DNA from: an uncultured delta proteobacterium
GTDB taxonomy: Bacteria > Myxococcota > Myxococcia > Myxococcales > 40CM-4-68-19
Direction of reading: 5' to 3'
DNA length: 64,000 bases
NCBI GenBank assembly: GCA_903911145.1
Contig: CAIWCD010000037.1
Span: forward strand, 1 to 64,000
Below the pieces are notes generated by a model. The model worked only from the letters and a program-made list of their open reading frames with translations. It did no database searches and was not told the DNA's origin. This document shows, in pieces, positions 48,610-56,859 of this stretch. A program made the translations under genes and the position numbers. Position 1 is the first letter of the stretch; each line of letters begins with the position of its first letter.

Positions 48610-50208
48610 ATGAACGGCCCTCTACCGCCGGCGACGCGGGAGGGACGGCTGCTTGCGCGGGAGCTGATGGCGACGCTTGGCGCCGCGGCGGTGTCGTGCA
48701 CGCCCAAGGATGTGCTGGCGGCCTCGCGCGATGCATGGCCGCGATTGGCACTCGCGAAGATGGCGGGCGTCAATCGCTACGCGCCCGATCTCGTCGTCTG
48801 GCCGCGTGACGTGCAGACGGTTGCGTCGGTCATCGCGTTCGCAAACCAGCGGCGCGTGCCGGTCGTGACGATCGGTGGCGGCGGTGGCGCGAATGGCGCG
48901 GCGCTCGCGGTGCGGGGAGGCATCGCGCTCGATCTCAAGCGGCTCGCGGCAGAGCCTGTCATCAACACCGCGGCGCGCACGGTGGACGTGCAGGCGGGCT
49001 TCAATCTCGAGAGGCTCGAGGAGCGGCTGCAGGCGAAGGGCGCGACGCTCGGACTGCTTCCCGAGGGTGCGGCGCACACCTCGGTCGGCGGCTTTCTCGC
49101 CACGCGCGGCGGCGGTCCCTCGAGCGCCCAGCTCGGCAAAGCGGAAGATCTGCTGCTCGCGCTCGAGGCGGTCGATGGCACCGGGACAATCTTGCGCACG
49201 CACGAGGGCCCAAGCCGCGGCCTCGATCTCGCGCAGCTGCTGCTCGGCAGCGAAGGGACGATGGCTGTCTTCACGTCTGCGCGTCTGCGCATCGCGCCCA
49301 AGCCGCGCACGCGGCTGCCGCTCGGCCTGCGCGTCTCCTCGATGTCCGACGGGATTCGCGCGCTGCAGGCACTGCTGCGCTCGGGACTGAGGCCATCACT
49401 CGCGCGCCTGTTCGATCCTCTCTCGGCGCGGCTCGCTGGTGTTCATGGCGCCGATCGTTCGCTCCCCGGGCCGCTTCGCGGGCTTCTCTCCTCGGGGCAG
49501 CAGGAGCTTCTGCGGGCCGCGCTGCATGCGCCCTGGGTGCTCAACGGACTCTCTGAAGCAGTCGGTGGCGGCGCACTCCTGGTGCTGCTCTTCGATGGAC
49601 ACGGCGATCGCGCGGCCGACGATGCCGCGGACGAAGTGGCCATCGCGCGGCGAATCTGTGAGGGCGCAGGCGCGCGAGATGCGCTGGCGGCGAAGGCGAC
49701 GCTCTCCGTGCTGCAGCATCACCAGAGTGCGCTCTATCCGCAGCTCTTTGCGGCCGGCGCATTTGTCGAAGAGCTCGATGTTGCTGCGACATGGGCGCGG
49801 CTCCCGGCCGTGCTGGGAGCGGTCCGGCGCGCGGTGGCTCCTCAAGCGCTGCTGCTGACGCGCATCAGTTGCGCGTATCTCGAGGGCGCGGCAGTCGAGG
49901 TAACTCTGGTGGGGCCAGCGGGATCTCTCGCGGAGAGCGCGCAGCATCGGCGGCGCCGCGCGAAGGGCACAGTGCGCGAGTTCGACGAGGAGTTGGCGCA
50001 CGCGGAGCTTCGCGCCGAGCAGTGCCTGTCGAGCGCACTCTCGGCCGCGCAGGATGCGGGCGCGACGCTCTCGTATTCGACCGGCGTCGGCCTCGCACGA
50101 CAACTCCTGCTTCCGCGCGAACACGGAGAAGGGATGCGCCAGTTGAGAGCGCTCAAGCGCGCCTTCGATCCGAACGGCATCCTGAATCCCGGAAAGCTGT
50201 TGCTATGA
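48610..50208 (+). CDS. FAD-linked oxidase, GlcD-like
   Basis: A 532-residue protein of the FAD-binding PCMH/oxidase-C family (glycolate oxidase GlcD, D-lactate dehydrogenase, alkyl-DHAP synthase). FAD-binding landmarks are RVPVVTIGGGGGANGAAL, EGAAHTSVGGFLATRGGG and LGSEGTMAVFTSARLRI. The C-terminal substrate-side end is AFDPNGILNPGKLL, a family signature. The histidines expected near LLTRISCAYLEGA are partly replaced, so the substrate is uncertain; an alpha-hydroxy acid is the default guess. The start lies 4 bases after aspS. Confidence 0.84.
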   Translation: MNGPLPPATREGRLLARELMATLGAAAVSCTPKDVLAASRDAWPRLALAKMAGVNRYAPDLVVWPRDVQTVASVIAFANQRRVPVVTIGGGGGANGAALAVRGGIALDLKRLAAEPVINTAARTVDVQAGFNLERLEERLQAKGATLGLLPEGAAHTSVGGFLATRGGGPSSAQLGKAEDLLLALEAVDGTGTILRTHEGPSRGLDLAQLLLGSEGTMAVFTSARLRIAPKPRTRLPLGLRVSSMSDGIRALQALLRSGLRPSLARLFDPLSARLAGVHGADRSLPGPLRGLLSSGQQELLRAALHAPWVLNGLSEAVGGGALLVLLFDGHGDRAADDAADEVAIARRICEGAGARDALAAKATLSVLQHHQSALYPQLFAAGAFVEELDVAATWARLPAVLGAVRRAVAPQALLLTRISCAYLEGAAVEVTLVGPAGSLAESAQHRRRRAKGTVREFDEELAHAELRAEQCLSSALSAAQDAGATLSYSTGVGLARQLLLPREHGEGMRQLRALKRAFDPNGILNPGKLLL

Positions 50209-50230
50209 CTGCCGCGAGAGGAGGCCTGCG

Positions 50231-51430
50231 ATGAGTGTGGCGCAGACGAGCCCGGTCGCGCCAGGCGCGGCCCAGGCGACGCGCGATGCGTTGGTTGCGG
50301 CAGGTTGCCAGGTGGTGCTCGAGGTGAGCGCATCGCCGGAGGATGGCGAATCCGTCGCTGCGCTCCGCGTGCAACCGAGCAGCGCTGCTGCGCTTGGGCG
50401 AGCGGTCGCGCTGCTGCGTGCGCGTCGTGTTCCTGTTCGTGTGCGGGGTGCGAGCGATGCGCCACTCGGACCTCCTCTGGGCGGCGCGCTGCTGGATCTC
50501 TCCGCGCTCGATCGGGTTGCCGCCATCGACAGCACGTCGCTGCTCGCGCGCGTCGAAGCCGGTTGCTCGGTCGGTGCGCTCGAGACCGCGGCCCGACGTG
50601 CAGGTTGTACGCTCGGCCCGCTCCTGCCCTCTGTGCGCGCCGGATCGGTCGGGGCCTGGCTTGCTGGACCTACGCGCGGTGAGCGCGGCGTCCCGCCTTC
50701 GCGAAGAGAGACCGCTGCGCTCTCGGTGACGGCCCTCTTGCGCGATGGCCGGATCGCGGAGAGCCGCCTGGCTCCTCGCTCCGCGAGCGGTCCAGATCTC
50801 GATCACCTCGCGCTCGGTGGCGGAGGAATGCTCTGCGTGATCGCTTCAGCGACCATTCGTCTGCTGCCCGCTGCCGACGTTCTCGTCGCGGCCTGGAGAC
50901 TCCCCTCGCTCGCGGCTGCGGTGGAGACTGTCGAGCGTCTCTGCCTGACGAGTTCTGCCCCTGCTCGTGCGCGCGCGCTCGCGGTCGAGGGCGGTGCGGT
51001 CCTGGCCGCTGCCTGGGAAGGACCTGCGACGGCGCGTGTGGATCGGGCGCGCGCAGTTCGGCTCATCGCGGCCCCGACAGCGACCGAGGTCGGCGATGCC
51101 AACGGTTGGGTGCGCGGGATGTCAGGTGCGCAGTCGGTCGAGGTCGACGCGCGCTGGTCCGATCTTCGCGCCTGGGCACTGCACGAATCGTCACAGCCGG
51201 GCGCCGAGTTGCGTCTGCTCGGTCTACACGCCGGGGGATCGTTTGCGGTGCTGACCTCGGCGGGGACTGCACGCGCCGAGGATTGTGCACTGGCCGCACA
51301 GCACTGCGGTGCGCGCGTTCTCTGGCCGCGGGGCCTGCGTGATACGGGCGCCTGGTGGGAAGAGGAAGGCGCAGGCGCTGATTGGAAACGACTGCGCGAG
51401 GCCCTTGGTAGCGACGACAGTTCAACGTAG
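50231..51430 (+). CDS. FAD-binding oxidase-like protein, GlcE-like
   Basis: A 399-residue protein with a single FAD-binding PCMH-type domain, as in GlcE, the second flavin subunit of glycolate oxidase. Landmarks are RVPVRVRGASDAPLGPPLGG, LLARVEAGCSVGALETAARR and VRAGSVGAWLAGPTRGERG. The C-terminal half lacks the full oxidase-C cap, is Ala-rich, and ends ALGSDDSST. The GlcD-like gene just upstream makes a GlcD-GlcE-type pair likely. No iron-sulfur GlcF subunit follows here, so the electron acceptor is not evident. Confidence 0.75.
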   Translation: MSVAQTSPVAPGAAQATRDALVAAGCQVVLEVSASPEDGESVAALRVQPSSAAALGRAVALLRARRVPVRVRGASDAPLGPPLGGALLDLSALDRVAAIDSTSLLARVEAGCSVGALETAARRAGCTLGPLLPSVRAGSVGAWLAGPTRGERGVPPSRRETAALSVTALLRDGRIAESRLAPRSASGPDLDHLALGGGGMLCVIASATIRLLPAADVLVAAWRLPSLAAAVETVERLCLTSSAPARARALAVEGGAVLAAAWEGPATARVDRARAVRLIAAPTATEVGDANGWVRGMSGAQSVEVDARWSDLRAWALHESSQPGAELRLLGLHAGGSFAVLTSAGTARAEDCALAAQHCGARVLWPRGLRDTGAWWEEEGAGADWKRLREALGSDDSST

Positions 51431-51442
51431 GGCGCGTTCGGG

Positions 51443-52357
51443 CTAACCGCCGTCTCCGGCGTCCGCGTTTCCTGCATCGCCAGCGCCGCCATCATCGACG
51501 CCGGCATCGCCCATGCCGCCATCGTCGAGCCCGCCGTCTCCGACGTCACCACCATCGAAGCCAGCATCGCTGCCGCCGTCGTCAATTCCGGCGTCGTTCA
51601 TCCCGCCGTCATTCACGCCGCCGTCGCTAATCCCCCCGTCGCTAACGCCGCCGTCATTCACGCCACCGTCGTTCATCCCTCCATCGCTAATGCCGCCGTC
51701 GTTAACGCCACCATCATTAATCCCGCCATCATTAATCCCGCCATCATTAATCCCGCCATCATTAATCCCGCCATCATTAATCCCGCCATCATTAATCCCG
51801 CCGTCGATGGGGTCGACGTACCCCGGCGTGCAGATCTGGTTGAGACATCCCAGTCCGTCCGTGCAGTCGCTGGAAATCATGCAGGTGCAGTCTGGGCCGC
51901 TGTTCACTTTGCTGACGATGGGCGGCAGCGTACGAAGGAACGCGACGACCGAGCGCGCTTCATCGGCCGTCATTCCCGCATCGGCCCATTGCGGCATGGG
52001 CGGGCACATCACGGCACCTTCGTTGTCGACGCCGTAGAGGATCGCGCGAACGACCTGATCGTCTGTCCAACAGCCGATCCCTGTCGCGAGATCGGGCGTC
52101 AGGTTCGGCGGATACTGCGTGATGGTCGTGTTTCCGACCGTCACGCCATTGTAGTTTCCCGCGAGCTCCTCGCCGTGGCAGGACTGGCAGGACGCCTGCT
52201 GGATGATCAGCAGGCCCTGGTGCGCCAACGCTGGATTGATCGGGCCCGCATCAAACGGCACACAGCCCGCATCGACTGCGGCCTTCTTCGTCTTCGCCGA
52301 GCAGGCGACGACGAGGAAGGTGCCGAGAATCGATGCGGTGATCCGTCGAGCCAGCAT
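51443..52357 (-). CDS. Mono-haem cytochrome c lipoprotein with DGGxN pentapeptide repeat tail
   Basis: A 304-residue protein. The signal ends in VVAC (lipobox). Residues of about 45-150 form a cytochrome c domain: haem site CQSCHGEEL, later Met candidates in MCPPMPQW, and a helix ARSVVAFLRTLPP. A small Cys-rich part (CTCMISSDCTDGLGCLNQIC) follows. The remaining ~115 residues are an acidic Gly/Asp repeat built from DGGIN, DGGVN, DGGIS and DGGMN units. The repeat may be a flexible spacer or a calcium-binding structure. It lies 24 bases after a second cytochrome lipoprotein gene, so the two are probably co-transcribed and may pass electrons to each other or to a metal or organic acceptor. Confidence 0.84.
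   Translation of the reverse strand: MLARRITASILGTFLVVACSAKTKKAAVDAGCVPFDAGPINPALAHQGLLIIQQASCQSCHGEELAGNYNGVTVGNTTITQYPPNLTPDLATGIGCWTDDQVVRAILYGVDNEGAVMCPPMPQWADAGMTADEARSVVAFLRTLPPIVSKVNSGPDCTCMISSDCTDGLGCLNQICTPGYVDPIDGGINDGGINDGGINDGGINDGGINDGGINDGGVNDGGISDGGMNDGGVNDGGVSDGGISDGGVNDGGMNDAGIDDGGSDAGFDGGDVGDGGLDDGGMGDAGVDDGGAGDAGNADAGDGG
51706..51795 (-). repeat. 15-bp tandem repeat coding for Asp-Gly-Gly-Ile-Asn
   Basis: Five perfect copies of TCCCGCCATCATTAA (plus-strand reading) run from 51721 to 51795, preceded by a copy with two changes (51706-51720). Degenerate 15-bp units continue leftward to about 51500. The unit is a multiple of three, so copy-number change would lengthen or shorten the protein without a frameshift. 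Confidence 0.92.
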
Positions 52358-52381
52358 GGCGCGCCTTGGCGTTCTGCGCGG

Positions 52382-53206
52382 CTAGCCGCCGTCGGCCAAG
52401 CCAGCATCGCTGCCGTGACCGCCATGGCCGCCGTCGTATCCGTGACCGCCAAAGTTGGCCGAGCCCATCTGCGGCGCCGGCGTGAGCGAGCGCAGATAGA
52501 CGATGATGCCGGCTGCCTCCGCGTCGGTCATCGACCACTGGTGAAACTGGCTCCACCGATTCTCCGGGATGATCGTCGAATCGAAATAGCCACCATCCGG
52601 GACCTGTCCGTGGAGGAAGATTCCCTGGAGGTCGGTGTCGCTGAAGCCACCCGCCTGCTCCGGCGTGTGCGAGACGGCGGTGAAGGGATCACCCGGCGTG
52701 GGCGTTGCGTTCTCGTTGTGGCAGTTCACGCACGCCGCCTGCGGATTGAAGGCGATGCTGTGCGGTCCTGCGTCCGCGAGCAGCGCGGGTTGGCCGTTGT
52801 GATAGCGCGCGTTGCCCGCGGTCCACATGTCCGCCGTCGCTGAGTCGATGGTGAGCTCGGAGGTGCCGCAGACGTCGCCGAGCATCGCGGTGATCGACAC
52901 CGTGCCTGCCTTGAGCACCGTGATCATCGCGCCGCCCGTCAGGGGATCGGCAGCGACAGACGCGACGCTCGGGTCGGAGGCGCTCCAGGTGATCCTCGAC
53001 TGGTCCACGCCGTTGACGACGGCGGGGATCTGGAACTGGTGCGTGCCGTCGTAGGCGGAGTACATCGGCGTGAAGTAGAGGGTCAGCGCGTTGTTCACGG
53101 TGCACTGGCCGCTCGTGGCTCCCGACGAGCAGGCCGCGGCGAGCGCGGCGGCGGCGACGAGCGAGGCACGCCCAAGATTGAGTTGGGAAAGATTCAGACT
53201 GCGCAT
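52382..53206 (-). CDS. Mono-haem cytochrome c lipoprotein with an Ig-like (BIG2-type) domain
   Basis: A 274-residue protein. The N-terminus carries a hydrophobic signal ending in AAAC followed by SSGATSGQC, a lipoprotein-type start. Residues of about 35-120 look like a bacterial Ig-like (BIG2) domain (ITWSASDPSVASVAADPLTG, AGTVSITAML). A cytochrome c part follows with haem site CVNCHNENA, and candidate Met ligands around QWSMTDAEAAGIIVYLRSL. The C-terminus is Gly/His/Asp-rich (GGHGYDGGHGGHGSDAG), which could bind metal. GGAG lies 10 bases before the ATG. It is the first gene of a two-cytochrome run. Confidence 0.83.
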   Translation of the reverse strand: MRSLNLSQLNLGRASLVAAAALAAACSSGATSGQCTVNNALTLYFTPMYSAYDGTHQFQIPAVVNGVDQSRITWSASDPSVASVAADPLTGGAMITVLKAGTVSITAMLGDVCGTSELTIDSATADMWTAGNARYHNGQPALLADAGPHSIAFNPQAACVNCHNENATPTPGDPFTAVSHTPEQAGGFSDTDLQGIFLHGQVPDGGYFDSTIIPENRWSQFHQWSMTDAEAAGIIVYLRSLTPAPQMGSANFGGHGYDGGHGGHGSDAGLADGG

Positions 53207-53422
53207 GTGACGACTCCAGAAATTGCAGATCGCGATGAAGGATCGCGAACGCGGGGTTGAAGGCGGCGGGAAGCTACTCGCGCGCGGTCGAGGCCGTCAC
53301 TCTGGGAAACAGTTGAAATCGGCCGGTCTGGCTGTCGCATCGTGCATCCGGCGGATGCGACGGGAAGCGCTCCAGCGCCGTTTCATAGGGCATCGCGCGA
53401 ATCGCAATCCGTTGCGAATTGC

Positions 53423-53875
53423 TCAGCGCAGGTTGTCCGATGCGCTCCACGAAACGATCGCGAGGGTGACCGTTGCCTTCGCGCAGAGCAGAGGAGTGGC
53501 CTCCGCGTTCGCGAGTGAAAACACCTCGGCCTCAACGACGCTGATCGTGCGCCCGGCCTTGAGCACAGCGGACTTGCAGAACAGTCGCTCACCGCGCGCT
53601 GAGCGCAGCAGGTTGATCTTGAACTCGATGCTCAGCACGCCTTGATCGGCCGCGAGCAGCGTCGCCGCAGCTCCACCTGCTGTGTGATCCGCGATCGTCG
53701 CGAGCACTCCCGCGTGCACGACACCGTCCTGCTGCAGATGGCGCGGCTTCACGATGAGCGACGTCTCGCAGGTTCCCTCCTCGATGCGCGCGAGTTCGAT
53801 TCCAAGATCGGTGACGAAGGCGGCCTTCGAAAAGATCGCGCGGACGTGCGATGCAAAGTCGGGATTGCGCAGCAT
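53423..53875 (-). CDS. PaaI-type hotdog-fold thioesterase
   Basis: A 150-residue hotdog protein of the PaaI/YigI group, which hydrolyses acyl-CoA thioesters. The signature QDGVVHAGVLATIADHTAGGAA holds the HAG turn, and an Asp catalytic position is present at IADHTAGG. The strands VLSIEFKINLLRSARG and KSAVLKAGRTISVVEAEVF complete the fold. The ATG at 53875 has CGGAG 5 bases upstream and lies 2 bases past the stop of the old-yellow-enzyme gene, so the two are co-transcribed. Confidence 0.87.
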   Translation of the reverse strand: MLRNPDFASHVRAIFSKAAFVTDLGIELARIEEGTCETSLIVKPRHLQQDGVVHAGVLATIADHTAGGAAATLLAADQGVLSIEFKINLLRSARGERLFCKSAVLKAGRTISVVEAEVFSLANAEATPLLCAKATVTLAIVSWSASDNLR

Positions 53876-53877
53876 CG

Positions 53878-54951
53878 CTACTCCGCTCGCTCGTACTGCT
53901 GGGGCAGATGCACCGCGTTTGGCTTTCCGAGCGAGCGCGCGGCCTGAAACGCGAAGTATGGATTTCGCAGCATCTCGCGCGCGAGGAGGACCATGTCCGC
54001 CTTGCCGCTCGTGATGATCGTGTTCGCCTGCGCCGCGTCGGTGATCAGGCCCACTGCTGCCGTGGCGAGATCTGCCTCCTTGCGGATCTTCTCTGCGAAG
54101 GGAACCTGGAAGCCCGGCGCGACAGGAATCTTCGCCGACTGCACGTTGCCGCCGGACGAGCAATCGACGAGATCGACGCCGACCACCTTGAGCAATTTGG
54201 AGAGCGCGACCGAGTCTTCCGGAGTCCAACCGCCGGGCGTCCAGTCGGTGCAGGAGAGGCGCACGGCGAGCGGGACGTCATCGGGCATCCCTGCGCGGAC
54301 CTTCACGATCGTCTCGATGAGAAAGCGCACGCGGCCTTCAAAGGGGCCGCCGTAGTTGTCGGTGCGCGAGTTGCTGATCGGCGAGAGGAACGAATGTGCG
54401 AGGTAGCCGTGTGCGCCGTGGATCTCGATGAGCTCGTAGCCGGCGGCGAGCGCACGCTGCGTGGCCGAGACGAACGCGGCCTGCACCGCCTGGATCTCCG
54501 CGGCATTCAGCGCGTGCGGTGTCGGCGACTTCTCCGTCGAGGGAATCGCCGAGGGCGCGACAACCGGCCAGCCATCGCGCGACCAGTCGAGTGGCTGGTT
54601 CGCGGTTGGTCCCCACGGCCGATCCACCGAGGCCTTGCGGCCCGCGTGCGCGAGTTGGATCCCCGCGACCGCGCCGCCCGCCTTGATCGCGCGCACGACG
54701 CGGGCGAGCGGCTCGACGTGCTCGTCCTTCCAGATACCCATGTCATACGGCGTGATACGTCCCGTCGCGGCGACCGCCGTCGCTTCCGTCATGAAGAGCC
54801 CGACGCCGCCGACCGAGCGCGTGCCGGAATGGACGACGTGAAAGTCGTTCGCGAAGCCGTCCTGCGACGAGTACATGCACATCGGCGACACCCCGATGCG
54901 GTTCTTCAGACGCACGGAGCGGAGAGAGAGCGAATCGAAGAGATGGGCCAT
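53878..54951 (-). CDS. NADH:flavin oxidoreductase, YqjM-like old yellow enzyme
   Basis: A 357-residue FMN enzyme of the thermophilic-like old-yellow-enzyme branch, which reduces activated C=C bonds with NAD(P)H. The branch-specific block VSPMCMYSSQDG contains Cys25, which tunes the flavin in YqjM. The substrate histidines lie in EIHGAHGYLAHSFLSP, and the FMN phosphate site in LITDAAQANTIITSGKADMVLLAREMLRNPYF. The physiological substrate is unknown. The start at 54951 (MAHLFDSLSL) gives the expected N-terminus, but its ribosome site is weak. It heads a two-gene run with the thioesterase and is divergent from a diacylglycerol-kinase-like gene. Confidence 0.92.
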   Translation of the reverse strand: MAHLFDSLSLRSVRLKNRIGVSPMCMYSSQDGFANDFHVVHSGTRSVGGVGLFMTEATAVAATGRITPYDMGIWKDEHVEPLARVVRAIKAGGAVAGIQLAHAGRKASVDRPWGPTANQPLDWSRDGWPVVAPSAIPSTEKSPTPHALNAAEIQAVQAAFVSATQRALAAGYELIEIHGAHGYLAHSFLSPISNSRTDNYGGPFEGRVRFLIETIVKVRAGMPDDVPLAVRLSCTDWTPGGWTPEDSVALSKLLKVVGVDLVDCSSGGNVQSAKIPVAPGFQVPFAEKIRKEADLATAAVGLITDAAQANTIITSGKADMVLLAREMLRNPYFAFQAARSLGKPNAVHLPQQYERAE

Positions 54952-55044
54952 GGGCCCGAGGAGATAACGCCGCGAGAGAAAGTGCGAAAGCGACAAGATC
55001 GATCGTGCGAGATAAAAGATGCTCGAAAGGTCGGGCCACTCAAG

Positions 55045-55998
55045 ATGACCAAGAAGACGCTCCTGATCGTGAATCCTCGCGCGGCGAATGGCGCGGCGGG
55101 CCGCAAGTTCGACCAGATCGCGCAGGCGGTGCGAGAGCAGATCGGCGATCACACGCATGTGTTCACCGAGAGCACGATGCACGCGGCGGAGCTGACGCGG
55201 GCCGGGCTGCGCGACGGCGCGGAGCTGGTCATCGCGGTCGGCGGCGATGGAACGCTCAACGAGGTCGTCAACGGATTCTTCGAAGTGCCGGTGCCGGGCG
55301 ACGAGCCGCGACCGATCAATCGCGAGGCGGCGCTGGCGATCGTTCCGCACGGCACGGGCGGCGATTTCCGGCGCACGGTCGGCATCGACGCGGCGCTGAA
55401 TCGGGCGGTCAAGCATCTGCGCGGAGAGAAACGCGCGATCGACGTGGGCCGCTGCGACTACATCGATCACCAGGGAAAGCCGGCGGCGCGGTACTTCATC
55501 AATGTCGCCGGCTGCGGCGTCGACGCAGAGATCGTCGACATCACCAACCGCAGCAGCAAGGCTCTCGGCGGCAAGCTGTCATTCATGCTCGCGAGCTTGC
55601 GCGGGATGGTCGGCTGGACCGACGTCGCGATGCGCGCCACCATCGACGAGCGCGCGCCCGAGGAGCTGACGTGCACATCATTCAGCGTTGCGAACGGAAA
55701 ATTCTTCGGTGGCGGAATGATGGTCGCGCCCGCGGCCCGACTCGATGATGGACTGTTCCACGCGACCATCTGGTCAAACTTCGGCATCGCCGAGTTCGCC
55801 TTCAAGAGCGGCATGCTCTACGACGGCAGCCACGTGAAGCTCGCTGGTACGCGCACGCTCACGGCGCGCAAGCTCCACCTCGAGGCGGGCGCGAAAGCGG
55901 GCGCGCGACAGATCCTCATCCAGCTCGATGGCGAGGGAGTCGGGCGCCTCCCGGCGACGTATACGATCGTGCCGGGAGCGCTGCAGCTGCTCAGCTGA
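55045..55998 (+). CDS. Diacylglycerol kinase-family lipid kinase (YegS/DgkB-like)
   Basis: A 317-residue member of the diacylglycerol/sphingosine kinase catalytic family. The N-terminus LLIVNPRAANGAAG and the nucleotide loop AVGGDGTLNEVVNGFF (G66-T70) are the family hallmarks; PHGTGGDFRRTVGI replaces the more usual GTGNDFAR. The C-terminal beta-sandwich contains KFFGGGMMVAPAARLDDG and ends QLDGEGVGRLPATYTIVPGAL. It should phosphorylate a lipid such as diacylglycerol at the membrane. The ATG at 55045 (MTKKTLLIVNP) is the natural start; longer in-frame starts would overlap the divergent reductase gene. Confidence 0.9.
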   Translation: MTKKTLLIVNPRAANGAAGRKFDQIAQAVREQIGDHTHVFTESTMHAAELTRAGLRDGAELVIAVGGDGTLNEVVNGFFEVPVPGDEPRPINREAALAIVPHGTGGDFRRTVGIDAALNRAVKHLRGEKRAIDVGRCDYIDHQGKPAARYFINVAGCGVDAEIVDITNRSSKALGGKLSFMLASLRGMVGWTDVAMRATIDERAPEELTCTSFSVANGKFFGGGMMVAPAARLDDGLFHATIWSNFGIAEFAFKSGMLYDGSHVKLAGTRTLTARKLHLEAGAKAGARQILIQLDGEGVGRLPATYTIVPGALQLLS

Positions 55999-56004
55999 CC
56001 TGCG

Positions 56005-56859
56005 CTAGTGGCAGGCGCCGAGCGTTCCGCCGTCGTCGGGAAGGCCGCCGTCCACTTCGCACTGCGTGGCGTTGAAGCAGTCGGTGTTGGCGTAGCAGGG
56101 ATTGCCGATCGTCCCTGTCTGGCACTGGCCGAGCTGCGTGGACGGATCGCGGTGGAAGCAGGCAAACCCTGTCGGGCAGTTGCTGGAGTCGGCGCAATAT
56201 TCGAGCAGGCAGAGCCGCTCCTTGCCGGGGAAGAGCTGGCCGCCGTCCGCGAGCGTGTTGCAGACGGAGCCGAATCCGTAGGGATCGACCGGGCACCTAC
56301 CGGTCGCGCCGCAGTGCGGGAGGCCGAGGCAGTAGTTGCTCTGTCCGCCGGTCGCCGTGTTGGGGAACGCGTAGCAGATCGAATCAGGCGCGCAGCCGTC
56401 GGAGCCGTTGCTGAGGCCGGTCAGGTTGCACCCGAGCGTGCCACCGTCCGCGCCCAACTCGGTGACGACGCACGAGCCGAGCACGCACGACTGCGGCGCG
56501 GGGCAGTCGAGCCCGGAGGCGCAATCGGTGGTCCGGTTCGGCGAGCAGACGTTGAACGGCGCCGTCTCGCTCTCGCAGTAGAAGCCGGACGCGCAGCCGC
56601 CGTCCGCCTGGCAGGTCGGGACGCAGTTGGCGTTGGTGCACTGCGTGTCCGCGCTGCACATGTTGCTGCCCTGCGCGCAGAGTGCTCCGCCGTCAGGTTG
56701 GGATGGGGTGGTGCCGCCGCTGCACGCATTCGCGATTGCACCGCAGAGCATGAGGCCGAGCAGCAAAGCCATGCTGGGCGCGACTTTGCGCGCGTGCGGG
56801 TCGGAATCGGAATTCGTTTGAGTGCAAACGATCTGCTTCAATGATGCGCGGCGGCCCAT
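56005..56859 (-). CDS. Cys-rich exported protein, function unknown
   Basis: A 284-residue protein. A basic ~27-residue head is followed by a hydrophobic segment (MALLLGLMLCGAIANAC), which fits a long signal peptide and possibly a poor lipobox (ANAC). The mature part has over twenty cysteines in patterns such as CTNANCVPTCQADGGCASG, FYCESE and PAPQSCVLGSCVV. This resembles short EGF/Dickkopf-like Cys repeats seen in predicted secreted proteins of myxobacteria. GGGAG sits 7 bases before the ATG at 56859; the Met at 56772 lacks a ribosome site. The start lies 22 bases inside the 3' end of polA. Confidence 0.72.
   Translation of the reverse strand: MGRRASLKQIVCTQTNSDSDPHARKVAPSMALLLGLMLCGAIANACSGGTTPSQPDGGALCAQGSNMCSADTQCTNANCVPTCQADGGCASGFYCESETAPFNVCSPNRTTDCASGLDCPAPQSCVLGSCVVTELGADGGTLGCNLTGLSNGSDGCAPDSICYAFPNTATGGQSNYCLGLPHCGATGRCPVDPYGFGSVCNTLADGGQLFPGKERLCLLEYCADSSNCPTGFACFHRDPSTQLGQCQTGTIGNPCYANTDCFNATQCEVDGGLPDDGGTLGACH

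Noticed and set aside
51500-51810. Possible CRISPR array
   Set aside because: The repeats are 15 bases, directly abutting, in frame and without unique spacers, and they code for a protein tail.
53851-55044. N-terminal extension of the lipid kinase frame to 53851
   Set aside because: It would overlap the entire reductase gene on the other strand; MTKKTLLIVNP at 55045 is the family's normal start.
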